Shown here piece by piece: positions 1-13,693 of a stretch of 64,000 nt of DNA. Location: NCBI RefSeq assembly GCF_910592395.1, contig NC_088313.1:5832501-5896500 (forward strand), read 5' to 3'. The position numbers were made by a program, and so were the translations under genes. The stretch is from Lineus longissimus. Its lineage: Eukaryota; Nemertea; Pilidiophora; Heteronemertea; Lineidae. The notes below the pieces were generated by a model. It saw nothing but the letters and a program-made list of their open reading frames with translations. It did no database searches and had not been told where the DNA came from. Positions within the stretch are counted from its first letter, which is position 1, and each line of letters begins with the position of its first letter.

Positions 1-283
1 TTTTGCCATTTTCTGCTGTAAGACGATTTCAAAAGTGTACCTAACACTTTATACAATACAGAAAACCAAATGCAATTAGCTCCATCCATTTTGAAGATAT
101 AGCCAATTATGTGTTTGACAACTTGATTACCTAATCAGGCTAGCAACTGGCTTGTTAGAGCCAGGCGGCGGGTTCAGCAAAAGTTGTGATGTAGATCAGG
201 TTATCTGTACATGTCATGCAATCATAAAAGCAGGAGGGCCTTAATTAATTATGCACACCTGGAAGTAATGTGTTTCATTCACT
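1..283. other. no gene seen
   Basis: AT-rich non-coding sequence upstream of the THAP ORF. No promoter motif or repeat family can be supported here. Confidence 0.5.
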
Positions 284-589
284 ATGGTGTATTGTGTGGC
301 TCCGAATTGTGTCAAGGATAGCACAAAGAACAATCGAATGACGGATGGGACCCATTTTCCTGAATTTCCAAAGCCAGTTGAACGAGAGAGGAGGAAGCTG
401 TGGATTCGGAAGTGCAAACGTTTGGAGTGTTGGAAGCCTGGGCCTTCGGCCAAACTTTGCAGTGATCACTTTATCGATACGGATTATCACATGAAGCTGG
501 ATATCTGCATCCAACTGAATATTAAATGCCACTTGTTAAAAACAGCTGTTCCAACCATGTCAATTGCATTTAATGCCCGAGGCTGCTGA
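284..589 (+). CDS. THAP-domain zinc-finger protein (short, 101 aa)
   Basis: The product is almost only a THAP domain, a DNA-binding C2CH zinc finger found in animal chromatin factors and in P-element-type transposases. Visible ligands are Cys4 and Cys9 (VYCVAPNC), then Cys and His in LCSDHF near residues 59-62. The invariant THAP positions are also present: a Pro in FPEFPKP, a Trp in KLWIRKC, and the C-terminal AVPT box (LLKTAVPTM). The ATG at 284 lies three residues before the first cysteine, as is usual. The frame stops about 20 residues after the AVPT box, so there is no transposase or coiled-coil region. It may be a truncated gene, the first exon of a spliced gene, or a domain left by a mobile element. 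The domain call is firm; the function of this copy is unknown. Confidence 0.8.
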   Translation: MVYCVAPNCVKDSTKNNRMTDGTHFPEFPKPVERERRKLWIRKCKRLECWKPGPSAKLCSDHFIDTDYHMKLDICIQLNIKCHLLKTAVPTMSIAFNARGC

Positions 590-972
590 GGTCGGTTGTT
601 ATACATAATGTGTAGGCCCTATTGGGGCCTGTGATACCGCATAGTGTCTTCTTGTGTTCCAGCCATAGCAAGGTGACAGCGACACAGGTCAGTGTCAGTG
701 ACAGCCACTGTCAATGACAATCTGACATCTAGGCCTATTTAATGTTGCACGGCATTATATTGTCACGTCAAGATGATTGTGCATAATACCGTCACTTTTC
801 AATAGTAGTTCAGCGTCATGACATAACTGGCGATACAACACTGACGAGGCGAAACAATATTGTGCAACATTAGTCTGTCAAAAATCATACATGTTATGCA
901 TCTGCAACCGTCTATCAATGTCTTCTTTGCTATATCGGCAGGTCTGTCATGCAAATTGATTAACCACAAATT
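590..972. other. non-coding; weak fold-back
   Basis: No gene is seen. An 11-bp motif at 740-750 (TAATGTTGCAC) is repeated inverted at 862-872 with partial similarity beyond it, so a decayed fold-back element of about 130 bp is possible. Confidence 0.3.
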
Positions 973-1125
973 CTAATCATTTTCGTCCGAATGATCACTC
1001 TCATTATGATCTAGTGATATCAATGGCTCGAACATGTACGGCTCAACGTTTAAATATCCTTCTGTATCGACCAAAACATCCTCAAATTCACTGCTCTCAC
1101 TCTCTGAACTGTATGCGGAAGCCAT
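973..1125 (-). CDS. small acidic ORF, 50 aa, possible exon
   Basis: An ATG at 1125-1123 opens a 50-codon minus-strand frame ending in TAG at 973-975. The N-terminus is Ser/Glu/Asp-rich (SSESESSEFEDV) and is followed by GYLNVEPYMFEPL and an acidic tail. Short acidic leaders with a PYxFEP-like motif occur at the start of invertebrate proteins that carry a P2X7-C-terminal-like cysteine domain, often transposon-associated. That resemblance is recalled, not tested, and no cysteine domain follows here. It is divergent to the THAP ORF. It could be a first exon, a relic, or chance. Confidence 0.3.
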   Translation of the reverse strand: MASAYSSESESSEFEDVLVDTEGYLNVEPYMFEPLISLDHNESDHSDEND

Positions 1126-2000
1126 CTTGCTTTGTTCTGACTGACCTGATCTACGTCATCAAAAAATCCCTAGCGGCCACATGTGGAACTAATCTAAAGT
1201 TGTGTGTGGTGGGAAATTCAAATAGTTTAAAATTGAAAATTGAAATAACTAAATAATGACTTTATTATTAGAATTTTTTTAATGTCTGGGATCTTGTTTT
1301 TTTAACCCTCAACATATTTCATGAGTATCAAGCATGTTTTCAAACCTTGATATATGGCCTTTAACAACGGCCTTTCTAAAGGCCACAATATATTTTAAAA
1401 GAGATAATCGTTACCACATATTTTCGCTTGTAAATGACCAATTTATTTATTTATCTATTTAATAAAACCTCCTAAAATGAGAAGTATATAAAAATTCATC
1501 AATGATCGTCATAATGCACATAGTACGATGCCAATACCCTACAAACAATAATGAGAAAGGGCCAATACCCGCCCCGATTCCCACAGTGCGATTTATAGAT
1601 TATAAAAAGCCGCATATATAAGTCCATATAGCCTAGTCTCCAATCTAAAATTTTATCGCGTAAAGTGTACAGCATGTAGCATACATACAATGGTTTCGGG
1701 CCAGGCATCGTGTACAGGTATGCATTTAAATGGCAAGCATACAATTGTCGAGAGATTTTCAAAAATCGGGTCTTCGTTATGCCTGGATTTTATGATTTTG
1801 TATCGGCGCTAGACTGAACAAAGAGATGGATCTTTGATATTTGCCAAATGCACATGGACAGAGAAACATGGAATATGTCCTGGGGACTCGGAACAATATA
1901 TTCGTTTCGGGAACGAAACATAAGGTAAAGCAATTTGTGGAGACGGGAAATACACATTTTGAGCATTATGTTACAAGCTGTACAATCGTGACCAAGAGAT
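1126..2000. other. no gene seen
   Basis: AT-rich sequence without a convincing coding frame or recognised repeat. It lies downstream of the histone H3 3' end on the minus strand. Confidence 0.4.
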
Positions 2001-2034
2001 CTCTTTTGAAATATAGTTGGCCCTTAGAAGGGCC
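2001..2034 (-). terminator. histone H3 mRNA 3' stem-loop plus downstream purine element
   Basis: Read on the minus strand, 2034-2019 is GGCCCTTCTAAGGGCC: a perfect 6-bp stem with a 4-base loop, the form of replication-dependent histone mRNA 3' ends bound by SLBP. About 10 bases further is CAAAAGAG (2008-2001), which resembles the purine-rich histone downstream element that pairs with U7 snRNA. It lies about 30 bases past the H3 stop codon. Confidence 0.85.
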
Positions 2035-2063
2035 CTTTCTTTACATTGAAAGTAGAACTTGAC

Positions 2064-2861
<798 letters not shown>

Positions 2862-2930
2862 CTTGCCATCTTTACACTTACAGTATGAATACTATACAGA
2901 ATGATGGCGATTTCCACTATGCATACGGGG

Positions 2931-5855
2931 GGGGGGAAGATATTTTGAAGGGCAGCTAGCATAAAGCCATGTTCAGCCCTGCATGTGGAGAAGGTTTAAC
3001 TTTGAAGATTGGAAGTGGTACAGTCTGGACAGTGGCAAGGAGGCAAAAGGCTTGGTGTGTCAATGTATGTATAAGCAATTTGTAAATGTGCGTATTTGCA
3101 TTGAAGTCTTTCCCCATTGTGTAATATGTTGTATTTACTTTGTGGTTTGTTATGGTAGTGTTTGGCTGTGTTTTTTTTTTTTATATATTTTTTTTTTATT
3201 TTAATTTTAATTTTATAATACCACTGAGAGATGTAATAGGCTGTGTGAATGATGATTGCATTGGTGTGTTGTATTTACTTTGTGGTTTGTTATTGTAGTG
3301 TTTGGCTGTGTTTATGTAACGGATTGTGTAATGTATACAGTGGAGACCAGTAACCGGCAAAACGAACGAATGCACACCTCATCCCCACTGAGAGATGTAA
3401 TAGGCTGTGTGTGAGTGATGATTGCATTGGTGTGATGAAGGTATTAACCTGGTGACTGGCAAAACAATCCAATCAACCAGTTTCCCTGAAATGACCAATA
3501 TGTGCATTGAATAACTTAGAATATTTCAGCCGGCCCTGGCTATTGGAGTAGATTTTCTATGGAGGATTTCAAGTAATACTGTATATTGATAAACACTTTT
3601 TGCATAATCATAACCATAATCACTAAAAACCAAAAAACAATAATGATCAACTGGGGGGGGGGGGGGGGGGGAGGATATTTTGAAGGGTGGCTAGCATAAA
3701 GCCATGTTCAGCCCTGCATGTGGAGAAGGTTTAACTTTGAAGATTGGAGGTAGTACAGTCTGGACAGTGGCAAGGAGGCAAAAGGCTTGGTGTGTCAATG
3801 TATGTATAAGCAATTTGTAAATGTGCGTATTTGCATTGAAGTCTTTTCCCATTGTGCAATATGTTGTATTTACTTTGTGGTTTGTTATGGTAGTGTTTGG
3901 CTGTGTTTTTTTTTTTTTTTTTTATATTTTAATTTTAATTTCATAATACCACTGAGAGATGTAATAGGCTGTGTGAATGATGATTGCATTGGTGTGTTGT
4001 ATTTACTTTGTGGTTTGTTATTGTAGTGTTTGGCTGTGTTTATGTAACGGATTGTGTAATGTATACAGTGGAGACCAGTAACCGGCAAACGAATGCACTC
4101 CTCGTCCCCACTGAGAGATGTAATAGGCTGTGTGTGAGTGATGATTGCATTAGTGTGATGAAGGGATTAACCTGGTGACTGGTAACAATCCAATCGGGGG
4201 GGAGGATATTTTGAAGGGCGGCTAGCATAAAGCCATGTTCAGCCCTGCATGTGGAGAAGGTTTAACTTTGAAGATTGGAGGTAGTACAGTCTGGACAGTG
4301 GCAAGGAGGCAAAAGGCTTGGTGTGTCAATGTATGTATAAGCAATTTGTAAATGTGCGTATTTGCATTGAAGTCTTTTCCCATTGTGCAATATGTTGTAT
4401 TTACTTTGTGGTTTGTTATGGTAGTGTTTGGCTGTGTTTTTTTTTTGTTTTTTTATATTTTAATTTTAATTTCATAATACCACTGAGAGATGTAATAGGC
4501 TGTGTGAATGATGATTGCATTGGTGTGTTGTATTTACTTTGTGGTTTGTTATTGTAGTGTTTGGCTGTGTTTATGTAACGGATTGTGTAATGTATACAGT
4601 GGAGACCAGTAACCGGCAAACGAATGCACTCCTCGTCCCCACTGAGAGATGTAATAGGCTGTGTGTGAGTGATGATTGCATTAGTGTGATGAAGGGATTA
4701 ACCTGGTGACTGGTAACAATCCAATCGGGGGGGAGGATATTTTGAAGGGCGGCTAGCATAAAGCCATGTTCAGCCCTGCATGTGGAGAAGGTTTAACTTT
4801 GAAGATTGGAAGTAGTACAGTCTGGACAGTGGCAAGGAGGCAAAAGGCTTGGTGTGTCAATGTATGTATAAGCAATTTGTAAATGTGCGTATTTGCATTG
4901 AAGTCTTTTCCCATTGTGTAATATGTTGTATTTACTTTGTGGTTTGTTATGGTAGTGTTTGGCTGTGTTTTTTGTCTGTTTTTTTATATTTTATTTTTTT
5001 TTATTTTAATTTTAATTTCATAATACCACTGAGAGATGTAATAGGCTGTGTGAATGATGATTGCATTGGTGTGTTGTATTTACTTTGTGGTTTGTTATTG
5101 TAGTGTTTGGCTGTGTTTATGTAACGGATTGTGTAATGTATACAGTGGAGACCAGTAACCGGCAAACGAATGCACTCCTCGTCCCCACTGAGAGATGAAA
5201 TAGGCTGTGTGTGAGTGATGATTGCATTGGTGTGATGAAGGGATTAACCTGGTGACTGGCAACAATCCAATGGGGGGGGGGGGGAAGATATTTTGAAGGG
5301 CAGCTAGCATAAAGCCATGTTCAGCCCTGCATGTGGAGAAGGTTTAACTTTGAAGATTGGAAGTGGTACAGTCTGGACAGTGGCAAGGAGGCAAAAGGCT
5401 TGGTGTGTCAATGTATGTATAAGCAATTTGTAAATGTGCGTATTTGCATTGAAGTCTTTCCCCATTGTGTAATATATTGTATTTACTTTGTGGTTTGTTA
5501 TGGTAGTGTTTGGCTGTGTTTTTTTTTTTATATTTTATTATTTTTTTATTTTTGTTTTAATTTTAATTTTATAATACCACTGAGAGATGTATTAAATAGG
5601 CTGTGTGAATGATGATTGCATTGGTGTGTTGTATTTACTTTGTGGTTTGTTATTGTAGTGTTTGGCTGTGTGTATGTAACGGATTGTGTAATGTATACAG
5701 TGGAGACCAGTAACCGGCAAAACGAACGAATGCACTCCTCGTCCCCACTGAGAGATGTAATAGGCTGTGTGTGAGTGATGATTGCATTGGTGTGATGAAG
5801 GTATTAACCTGGTGACTGGCAAAACAATCCAATCAACCAGTTTCCCTGAAATGAG
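2931..5855. repeat. tandem array, five units of about 531-552 bp with G-run borders
   Basis: A unit beginning with a G-run and GATATTTTGAAGGG starts near 2938, 3673, 4204, 4735 and 5287 (spacings 735, 531, 531 and 552). Units 2-4 are nearly identical. Units 1 and 5 share an extra end (about 3476-3497 and 5829-5850) and unit 1 carries about 190 bp of extra DNA (3490-3652). Each unit has internal duplication: a TTGTATTTACTTTGTGG block and a GAGAGATG block each appear twice. Short ORFs repeated across units follow the repeat and are not evidence of coding. Confidence 0.9.
3653..3671. repeat. 19-bp poly-G run at unit border
   Basis: An uninterrupted G tract begins tandem unit 2. Shorter G-runs (7-12) begin the other units (about 2928, 4196, 4727 and 5272). 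Confidence 0.85.
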
Positions 5856-5864
5856 TGCTATTTT

Positions 5865-6911
5865 TTAATCCATGAGTAGTGCTTTTCCAATTAGTGTATG
5901 GCGCAGTGGATCGCGGAGTTTGAATGGAAGTCTGTCTTTAGCTTGATTGATGAGGGCTTGAATTGACGGCGCGCGTTTGTTGTTATTCACGTACTTTTTG
6001 GCGAGATGTTCGATTCGGGCCCTTGGCGTTTCGTTTGTTGGCATAGAATCTGCGACGTATCGACTGTGAAATGATTTTGGGATACCGTATGCGATTTTAT
6101 AACTCCTAGTACGTAGGTTTTCAAGCCTGCCGTACTCGTCGTTATCGAAGAAAGTAAGTGCAGTTGGACAATACTCCATGATTGGCCTGATCATAGTTTT
6201 AAAAACACGTAGAGTTATCTCAGGTGGCGCGCGTGGCTTGTAGTATGAACCGGCGATGGCTTTCAGGAGTGGAATGCGTTTGCAGACTCGGTCGTACATC
6301 AGCTTGAAGTGTGGTCTCATGGTGAGCCTCTTGTCTATGGTGATGCCGAGGGCGATGACAGTGTCTGTAGCATTAATGCGCACGTTGCGGACGTAGATGT
6401 AGGCGGCGTTTGGATTTTGGAGTTCACGTTTTGATATAGCGATGAATTGCGTTTTAGCGGCGTTGTATGTAGTCCTCCACTGGTCACTCCAGACGGCGAT
6501 TTGATCGTTTTGTTCTTGGAGCATGTCCCTAGCAATGAAGTATTCTTTATGAGCGGCCCATGCGGTTAAATCATCGGCGTATTGTTCCTGACCGTTGTTA
6601 CCTGGCGGTGAAGGGAACCAGTTTGCACTATGCATACAGTTTATACTAGGACGTTGCTGAATTCGACGCGCCTCATTGGCTGCTCTACTCGCGCTTTCGT
6701 GAATATACGCGCGCTGACTAGTCAACTTAGCGAAATTCATCTCATTTGCATACAGGTCATAACATCGTGTACAGAATTCATTGTGAGATATATGGCCGTA
6801 TGCTGGCTCTACATTTTGCATGTATTTTGAAAATATCCTTTTGTGTGTATAATTTGTATGAGATGTGGCCGGGAAGACGAGGAGAAATAAACACACATTA
6901 TTTGACGACAT
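5865..6911 (-). mobile_element. LINE reverse-transcriptase remnant (C-terminal half)
   Basis: The minus-strand frame carries an RT catalytic box YADDLTAW (about residue 111) followed by the thumb pattern of Jockey/CR1-like non-LTR elements: a WSDQWRTTYNAAKTQF segment, then GITIDKRLTMRPHF and IRPIMEYC. The fingers and palm upstream of YADD are absent and the first ~105 residues do not look like RT, so the recognisable part is roughly 5865-6605 and the element is 5'-truncated. It lies directly between the tandem array and the 35-bp minisatellite. No endonuclease is present, so it is inactive. Confidence 0.75.
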
Positions 6912-6955
6912 TTTGTTAATATCATGGAACCGGTCGCGTTCAACAAATGAACAAG

Positions 6956-7655
6956 TGTGCTCATTGCATTTTTCTCTGTGTTATCCAGAAATGTGGCATT
7001 GTTTCTGTGTTATCCACAAATGTGGCAATGCACTTGTTTCTGTGTTATCAAGAAACGTGGCAATGCATTTGTTTCTGTGTTATCCAGAAACGTGGCAATG
7101 CATTTGTTTCTGTGTTATCCAGACACGTGGCAATGCATTTGTTTCTGTGTTATCCAGAAATGTGTCAATGCATTTGTTTCTGTGTTATCCAGAAAGTAGG
7201 CACTGCATTTGTTTCTGTGTTATCCACAAATGTGGCAATGCACTTGTTTCTGTGGTGTCAAGAAATGTGGCGATGCATTTGTTTCTGTGTTATCCAGAAA
7301 CGTGGCAATGCATTTGTTTCTGTGTTATCCAGAAAGGTGGCAATGCATTTGTTTTTGTGTTATTTAGAAACGTGGCAATGCATTTGTTTCTGTGGTATCC
7401 AGTAATGTGGCAATGCATTTGTTTCTGTGGTGTCCCGAAATATGGCACTGCATTTGTTTCTGTGTTATCCAGAAATGTGGCAATGCATTTGTTTCTGTGT
7501 TATCCAGAAATGTACCCATGCATTTGTTTCTGTGGTATCCAGAAATGTGGCAATGCATTTATTTCTGTGGTATCCAGAAATGTGTCTATGCATTTGTTTC
7601 TGTGTTATCCAGAAAGTAGGCAATGCATTTGCTTCTGTGGTATCCAGAAATGTGG
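6956..7655. repeat. 35-bp minisatellite, about 20 copies
   Basis: The unit reads approximately TGTGGCAATGCATTTGTT then TCTGTGTTATCCAGAAA. The period of 35 is not a multiple of three and the unit lacks stop codons, so all three plus frames stay open and give 70-275 aa ORFs with a 35-residue period. These are by-products of the repeat, not genes. Confidence 0.9.
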
Positions 7656-8073
7656 CAAAATGCGGCTATCTATGTATAGGCCTTTTAGCTGACGGTTTTA
7701 TGGCGAGAGAATATTGACGGCGATGGGTAGGCCTGATGTTGAAATCTTTTTGATGCATGTTCTCCTACTTCGTGCTTTTTTCTATACCGTCGGGAGTTGG
7801 TTGGGGAGGTCGGATATTCTAATATTTCATCGACACGTGTGCAGATAGATACATATATATATAGTCTATTCACAAGAGGTCTGCATGCAAATACGCACCT
7901 GTCTTACTTTACAACTTATTATCATTAATATCATTATGCCGACCAATGACTATTGCGGCCCGCCTACGAACGTTACTAAAAACTGCACTAGTATTCGGTC
8001 ATATTATGCTCGACACATCATAACACAACAAGCGATACATTATGTACGAGTGATCTCTTAATAAATATTTTGT
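7656..8073. other. no gene seen
   Basis: Non-coding spacer between the minisatellite and the H4 3' end. It includes a short TA-rich stretch near 7850-7865. Confidence 0.4.
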
Positions 8074-8089
8074 GGCCCTAGTAAGGGCC
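8074..8089 (-). terminator. histone H4 mRNA 3' stem-loop
   Basis: On the minus strand this is GGCCCTTACTAGGGCC, a perfect 6-bp stem with a TACT loop, 38 bases beyond the H4 stop codon. The stem is the same as that of the H3 copy at 2019-2034, which supports a common histone-cluster origin. Confidence 0.88.
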
Positions 8090-8127
8090 GTGGGTTTGGG
8101 ACCAGAGGTCCACAAGAAGCAAGACGC

Positions 8128-8466
<339 letters not shown>

Positions 8467-8471
8467 CTAGC

Positions 8472-8478
8472 AGAATGA
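8472..8478 (-). promoter_or_regulatory. possible histone cap-site motif of H4
   Basis: On the minus strand TCATTCT lies about 33 bases upstream of the H4 ATG and resembles the PyCATTCPu histone cap signal. No clear TATA box is seen 25-35 bases further upstream, so promoter integrity is doubtful. Confidence 0.4.
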
Positions 8479-8789
8479 GCAACTGCCAGAACACTAGCCG
8501 GTGAGGAGGCCAGGCCTACCTGCCTCCAAAAATGACGCGCCGTCATTTCTTGCATACCCCTGCTCCAGCGGCTGTAGACTTGGCAGTATCTAACTCGCAC
8601 ACAAACCTATACATTTCTAGCTTGTCACTTGTAGAATACATCTGGCCTAGTTTCAACGTCGTCTAGACATACAGTCATGCATAGACTGATGCAGCACAAT
8701 GCATGAGACACCCTGTCTGTTAAGGCAAATTTGAAAAATGTCACCTTTATGCCTTATAACTTCAAGATTAACAAGGATGGTGAAAAAAA

Positions 8790-9750
8790 TCAGTAGGTTG
8801 TCCTCCAGCAAGGACATGATGTGCTGGATGAAGGGCTCCCTATTCAGGGTGTCTCAATAGACGGTAGGTTGTCCTCCGACAAGGACATGATGAGCGAGAT
8901 GAAGGGCTCCCTATTCATGGTGTCTCAAAAGACAGAAGGTTGTCCTCCGACAAGGACATGATGTGCTAGATGAAGACTTCCCTATTCAGGGTGTCCCAAA
9001 AGACAGTAGGTTATCCTCTAAAAAGGACATGATGTACTGGATGAAGAACTCCCTATTCAGGGTGTCTCAAAAGACAGCATGTTGTCCTCCAGCAAGGACT
9101 TGATGTACTGGATGAAGAGTTCCCTATTCAGGGTGTCTCAAAGACAGTAGGCTGCCTTCCAACAAGGACATGATGTACTGGATGAAAAACTCCCTATTCA
9201 GCGTGTCTCGAAAGACAGTAGGATGCCCTCAGACAAGGACATGGTGTACTTGATGAAGAACTCCCTATTCAGGGTGTCTCAAAGACAGTAGGCTGTCCTC
9301 CGACAAGGACATGATGTACTGGATGTAGAGCTCCCTATTCAGGGTGTCTCAAAGACAGTAGGTTGTCCTCCGGCAAGTACATGATGTACTAGACGAAGGG
9401 CTCGCTATTCAAGGTGTCTCAAAGACAGTAGGATGTCCTCAGATAAGGACATGATGTACTGGATTAAGGGCACCCTATTCAGGGTGTCTCAAAGACAGTA
9501 GGCTGTCCTCCAGGAAGGACATGATGCACTGGATGAAGAACTCCCTCTTCAGAGTGTCTCAAAGGAAAGTAGGTTGTCCTCCGACAAGGACATGATGTCA
9601 CGATGAAGGGCTCAATATTCAGGGTGTGTCAAAAGACAGTTGGTTGTCCTCCAACAAGGACATGATGCACTGGACGAAGAACTCTCTATTCATGGTGTCT
9701 CATAAAACAGTAGGTAGTCCTCAAACAAGGACATGATGTACTGGACTAAG
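8790..9750 (+). repeat. 71-bp satellite array, about 13 copies, forward
   Basis: Direct repeats with the core TGTCCTCCGACAAGGACAT ... CTCCCTATTCAGGGTGTCTC. The first three copies are spaced exactly 71 bp (8793, 8864, 8935); later copies vary by a few bases and are 85-95 % alike by eye. The same family appears reversed at 9752-10190, 20766-21019 and 22255-23140. Confidence 0.9.
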
Positions 9751-9751
9751 T

Positions 9752-10190
9752 CTTGTCCCTGAATAGAGAGTTCTTCATTCAATACATCATATCATGTCAT
9801 GTCCTTGTCGGAGGACAGCCTATTGTCTTTGAGACACCCTGAATAGGGAGTTTTTCATCCAGTACATCATGTCCTTGTTGGAGGACAACCAACTGTCCTT
9901 GAAACACCCTGAATAGGGAGTTCTTAATCCAGTACATCATATCCTTGTTTGAGGACAACCAACTGTCTTTGAGACACCCTGAAATAGGGAGTTCTTCATC
10001 CAGTACATCCTATCCTTGTTGGAGGACAGCCTACTGTCTTTTGAGACACCCTGAATAGGGAGTTCGCCATCCAGTACATCATATCCTTGCTGGAGGACAT
10101 ACTACTGTCTTTTGAGACACCCTGAATAGGGAGTTCTCCATCCAGTACATCATATCCTTGCCGGAGGACAACCTACTGCCTTTTGACAAT
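9752..10190 (-). repeat. 71-bp satellite array, about 6 copies, reversed
   Basis: The same unit as the preceding array but in opposite orientation, switching at about 9750. The two blocks form a head-to-head junction that could fold as a hairpin of several hundred bases. Confidence 0.88.
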
Positions 10191-11200
10191 TGTTCAGGAG
10201 TGTCTTACCATTACAACAAGCCTGGACAAGATAAAGTAATAAATCAAATAATAAAATTTGTATTCATTCAAGCAATTATCACCGGACCATAACACACGTT
10301 CAGGACGTTAATTAACACTTGGTCATTAGCAAATGCCTACACATTTTCATTAGAAGTACATTAGGACCTCCCTTTTACAGACATCTTGGGACTGATAAAT
10401 GCTGTTCTTTATCAAGAGATGTCCTGATCACTGAGGTCTAATTAGAATTAACCTATTTTGTACAAATATCAGTGACCCAAAGTAGAAAGAGTGTCCTGCT
10501 AAAGAGTTGACACCTCTATTTCAAAATGAATAAAACGGCTTTTATGATTTAGATTTTTATGACTGATGGCATCAAATTGGACGAGCTTCCTTTTCCACAT
10601 CTGCTGATTATCTTTTAAAATGACTTGTACTAAAAAGTCTACAGGCATTTTCTGATGTCAAGCTATCAATTAACATCCTGTATTTATAAATTTTAATACC
10701 TTTTGTCAGGAATGTAGTATTTCTGAATCAAATGCAAACTGGAAATCCGAATCACAGTCATGATTAAATTTTAAATAAAGATTAATTGACAATCAACCTC
10801 ACATGCTTGGGAAGAATTTGAGGGGTCCAACTTCTCTCCAGTTTTACCCCAGTGCACAGTAAACCATGAAAATTTCAGCACGCTAGAATTTGTGCAAATT
10901 TGTTGATTTTCACTTTGCCATTGCTTAAATATCATCTGTCCCCAGCAGATGGTTGCGAATTAAACCAATTGTTAGGCACCTTTCTTCCGACAACAACTGT
11001 ATTGTAAAACGTCTGAAGCGACACAGCCAGATTTATAGTATCACTGATCCAAATATAAGACAAAAATTTCATGTTTTAGCACGACTTGTCAAGGTCCACA
11101 GTCAAATCGTGGACTCTGGATTCATGGTGCCTGGAATGCCCACTGGCAAAAACTGGAATCTGGATTCATGGAGCCTGGAATGCCAAGAGGAATCAGAGTC
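10191..11200. other. no gene seen
   Basis: AT-rich non-coding DNA downstream of the ALDH9-like gene. A short duplication (GGATTCATG...CCTGGAATGCC) occurs at 11,119-11,185. Nothing else is supportable. Confidence 0.4.
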
Positions 11201-12270
<1,070 letters not shown>

Positions 12271-12278
12271 GTAGAGAT

Positions 12279-12280
12279 CT
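12279..12280 (-). pseudogene. ALDH9-like last exon, 5' stub at acceptor
   Basis: The acceptor ...CCCTGCAG ends at 12,281. The next bases A-G, plus the duplicated target, complete a phase-2 codon begun by the AA that ends the preceding exon at 12,666. The resulting Lys-Asp-Leu-Ser-Arg-Ala-His is what the family expects, which fixes both splice sites. Confidence 0.75.
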
Positions 12281-12664
12281 CTGCAGGGAAAGAAAAAGAT
12301 TCTTTTTGTTTCAAAAAGGGCACGGTCATTTTTGCCGAAAGGGCTCTTTTACTAGTTTTGTGAACAGGGCACCCAATCAGATGGAACATTCATGTAATGA
12401 CATCATATCAAAACGTCTTGCCGGGGTCGTAATCCTACTGAATATTTGCGGAGGTATGGAGTCCATTATAGGCTACTACTCACCTTTCTGGAATCTTTTA
12501 CTCACCCTGGCATAGACACTGAGGTACAAGGGACCACCGCTTCTAGTCTCACCACAGCTTTTAATCTCATAATGAAGAAAACGTTATCCTAGGCCGTATT
12601 GCGTGGTAGCCAGCAGTGTAAAACACTAGGCTAGGATGCCCCTAATGACACATAAAACCACTCA

Positions 12665-12888
<224 letters not shown>

Positions 12889-13030
12889 CTATTACACATT
12901 TAGAAAAATAACAACTTGCAGTACCAGGTAGGAGCCCGGATTGAGTACAAGATTCTGACGGAAGTGTTCAATTACCTAAAGAGGAAAGCTACGCCGAAGA
13001 AGAGAGTCACTCCCTCTATCACATGAATGT

Positions 13031-13113
13031 ACTGGGACCCACTGGGACTCAAACCCACAACCTCAAAGGTGACAAGCCCTGACGTTTCCACTGCACCATT
13101 CGGACAGCACCTC
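13031..13113 (-). repeat. tRNA-derived SINE-like sequence
   Basis: On the minus strand it shows an A-box-like CCGAATGGTGCAGTGG and a B-box-like GTGGGTTTGAGTCCC with tRNA-like spacing. The family is not identified. Confidence 0.55.
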
Positions 13114-13204
13114 ACGGTTCACAGCAGTCACCCGAAGACCACCTAGCTCCATTCGTCCAAAAATTCGAAATTTTTAATGGAAAATGATAATTTCCAATTT
13201 TGTA

Positions 13205-13385
13205 AATTCAGCAGAACCTCTCTATTAAGGACACCCTCGGGACTGACAAGTGCTGTCCTTCATAGAGTGTTCTGAATAGAGAGGTCAAATTGAATGGAAA
13301 CAACCAACTTGGGACCAAAACTAGTGTCCTTAATAGAGAGGTTGTCCCTAATAGAGTGGTGTCAGCTAACAGAGGTTCCACTGTA
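13205..13385. repeat. CTCTCTATTAAGGACAC family MITE-like copy
   Basis: A palindromic dispersed repeat of about 150-180 bp built from ACCTCTCTATTAAGGACAC-type ends and an internal AAATTGAATGGAAACAACCAA. Related copies lie at about 40,189, 40,584, 41,037, 41,237, 43,722 and 44,590. Confidence 0.7.
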
Positions 13386-13543
13386 CGTCCTAAATATATA
13401 TACAAATACTAGATGACCAAGTTACAGCAAACACCAATTCATAATAACTGCACTACAGCATTGTGCATAACTGCATTTCTATTTTACTGGACCACCGGTT
13501 ATTACGAACAGCGCCCTCTTTAAGATGTTGTTATGATTCTCAC

Positions 13544-13693
13544 CTCTTCTTTAGCACCGGCAATATAAGATGACGTCTTCTCCATCTGTTCTTTTGAAAT
13601 CATAGCACCTACAAACGTGTCCTCCTCCATCGGGTCCCCGACCTTCATGGCTTTCATACGTCGACCAAGTTTCTCTAAGAATTGGTCCCGGAT
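13544..13693 (-). pseudogene. ALDH9-like catalytic-Cys exon, 3' part
   Basis: Encodes IRDQFLEKLGRRMKAMKVGDPMEEDTFVGA...SSYIAGAKEE and ends at a GAG|GTGAGA donor. With 14,634-14,672 it makes an exon of exactly 189 bases (63 codons) once the 931-bp element and one copy of its 9-bp target duplication are removed. Confidence 0.88.

Noticed and set aside
6865-7692. 275-aa ORF and overlapping ORFs in the minisatellite
   Set aside because: Fully explained by a 35-bp repeat without stops. All three frames are open and the protein repeats with a 35-residue period.
8790-10190. CRISPR-like array of regular repeats
   Set aside because: Units are contiguous with no unique spacers, and the genome is clearly eukaryotic. 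It is satellite DNA.
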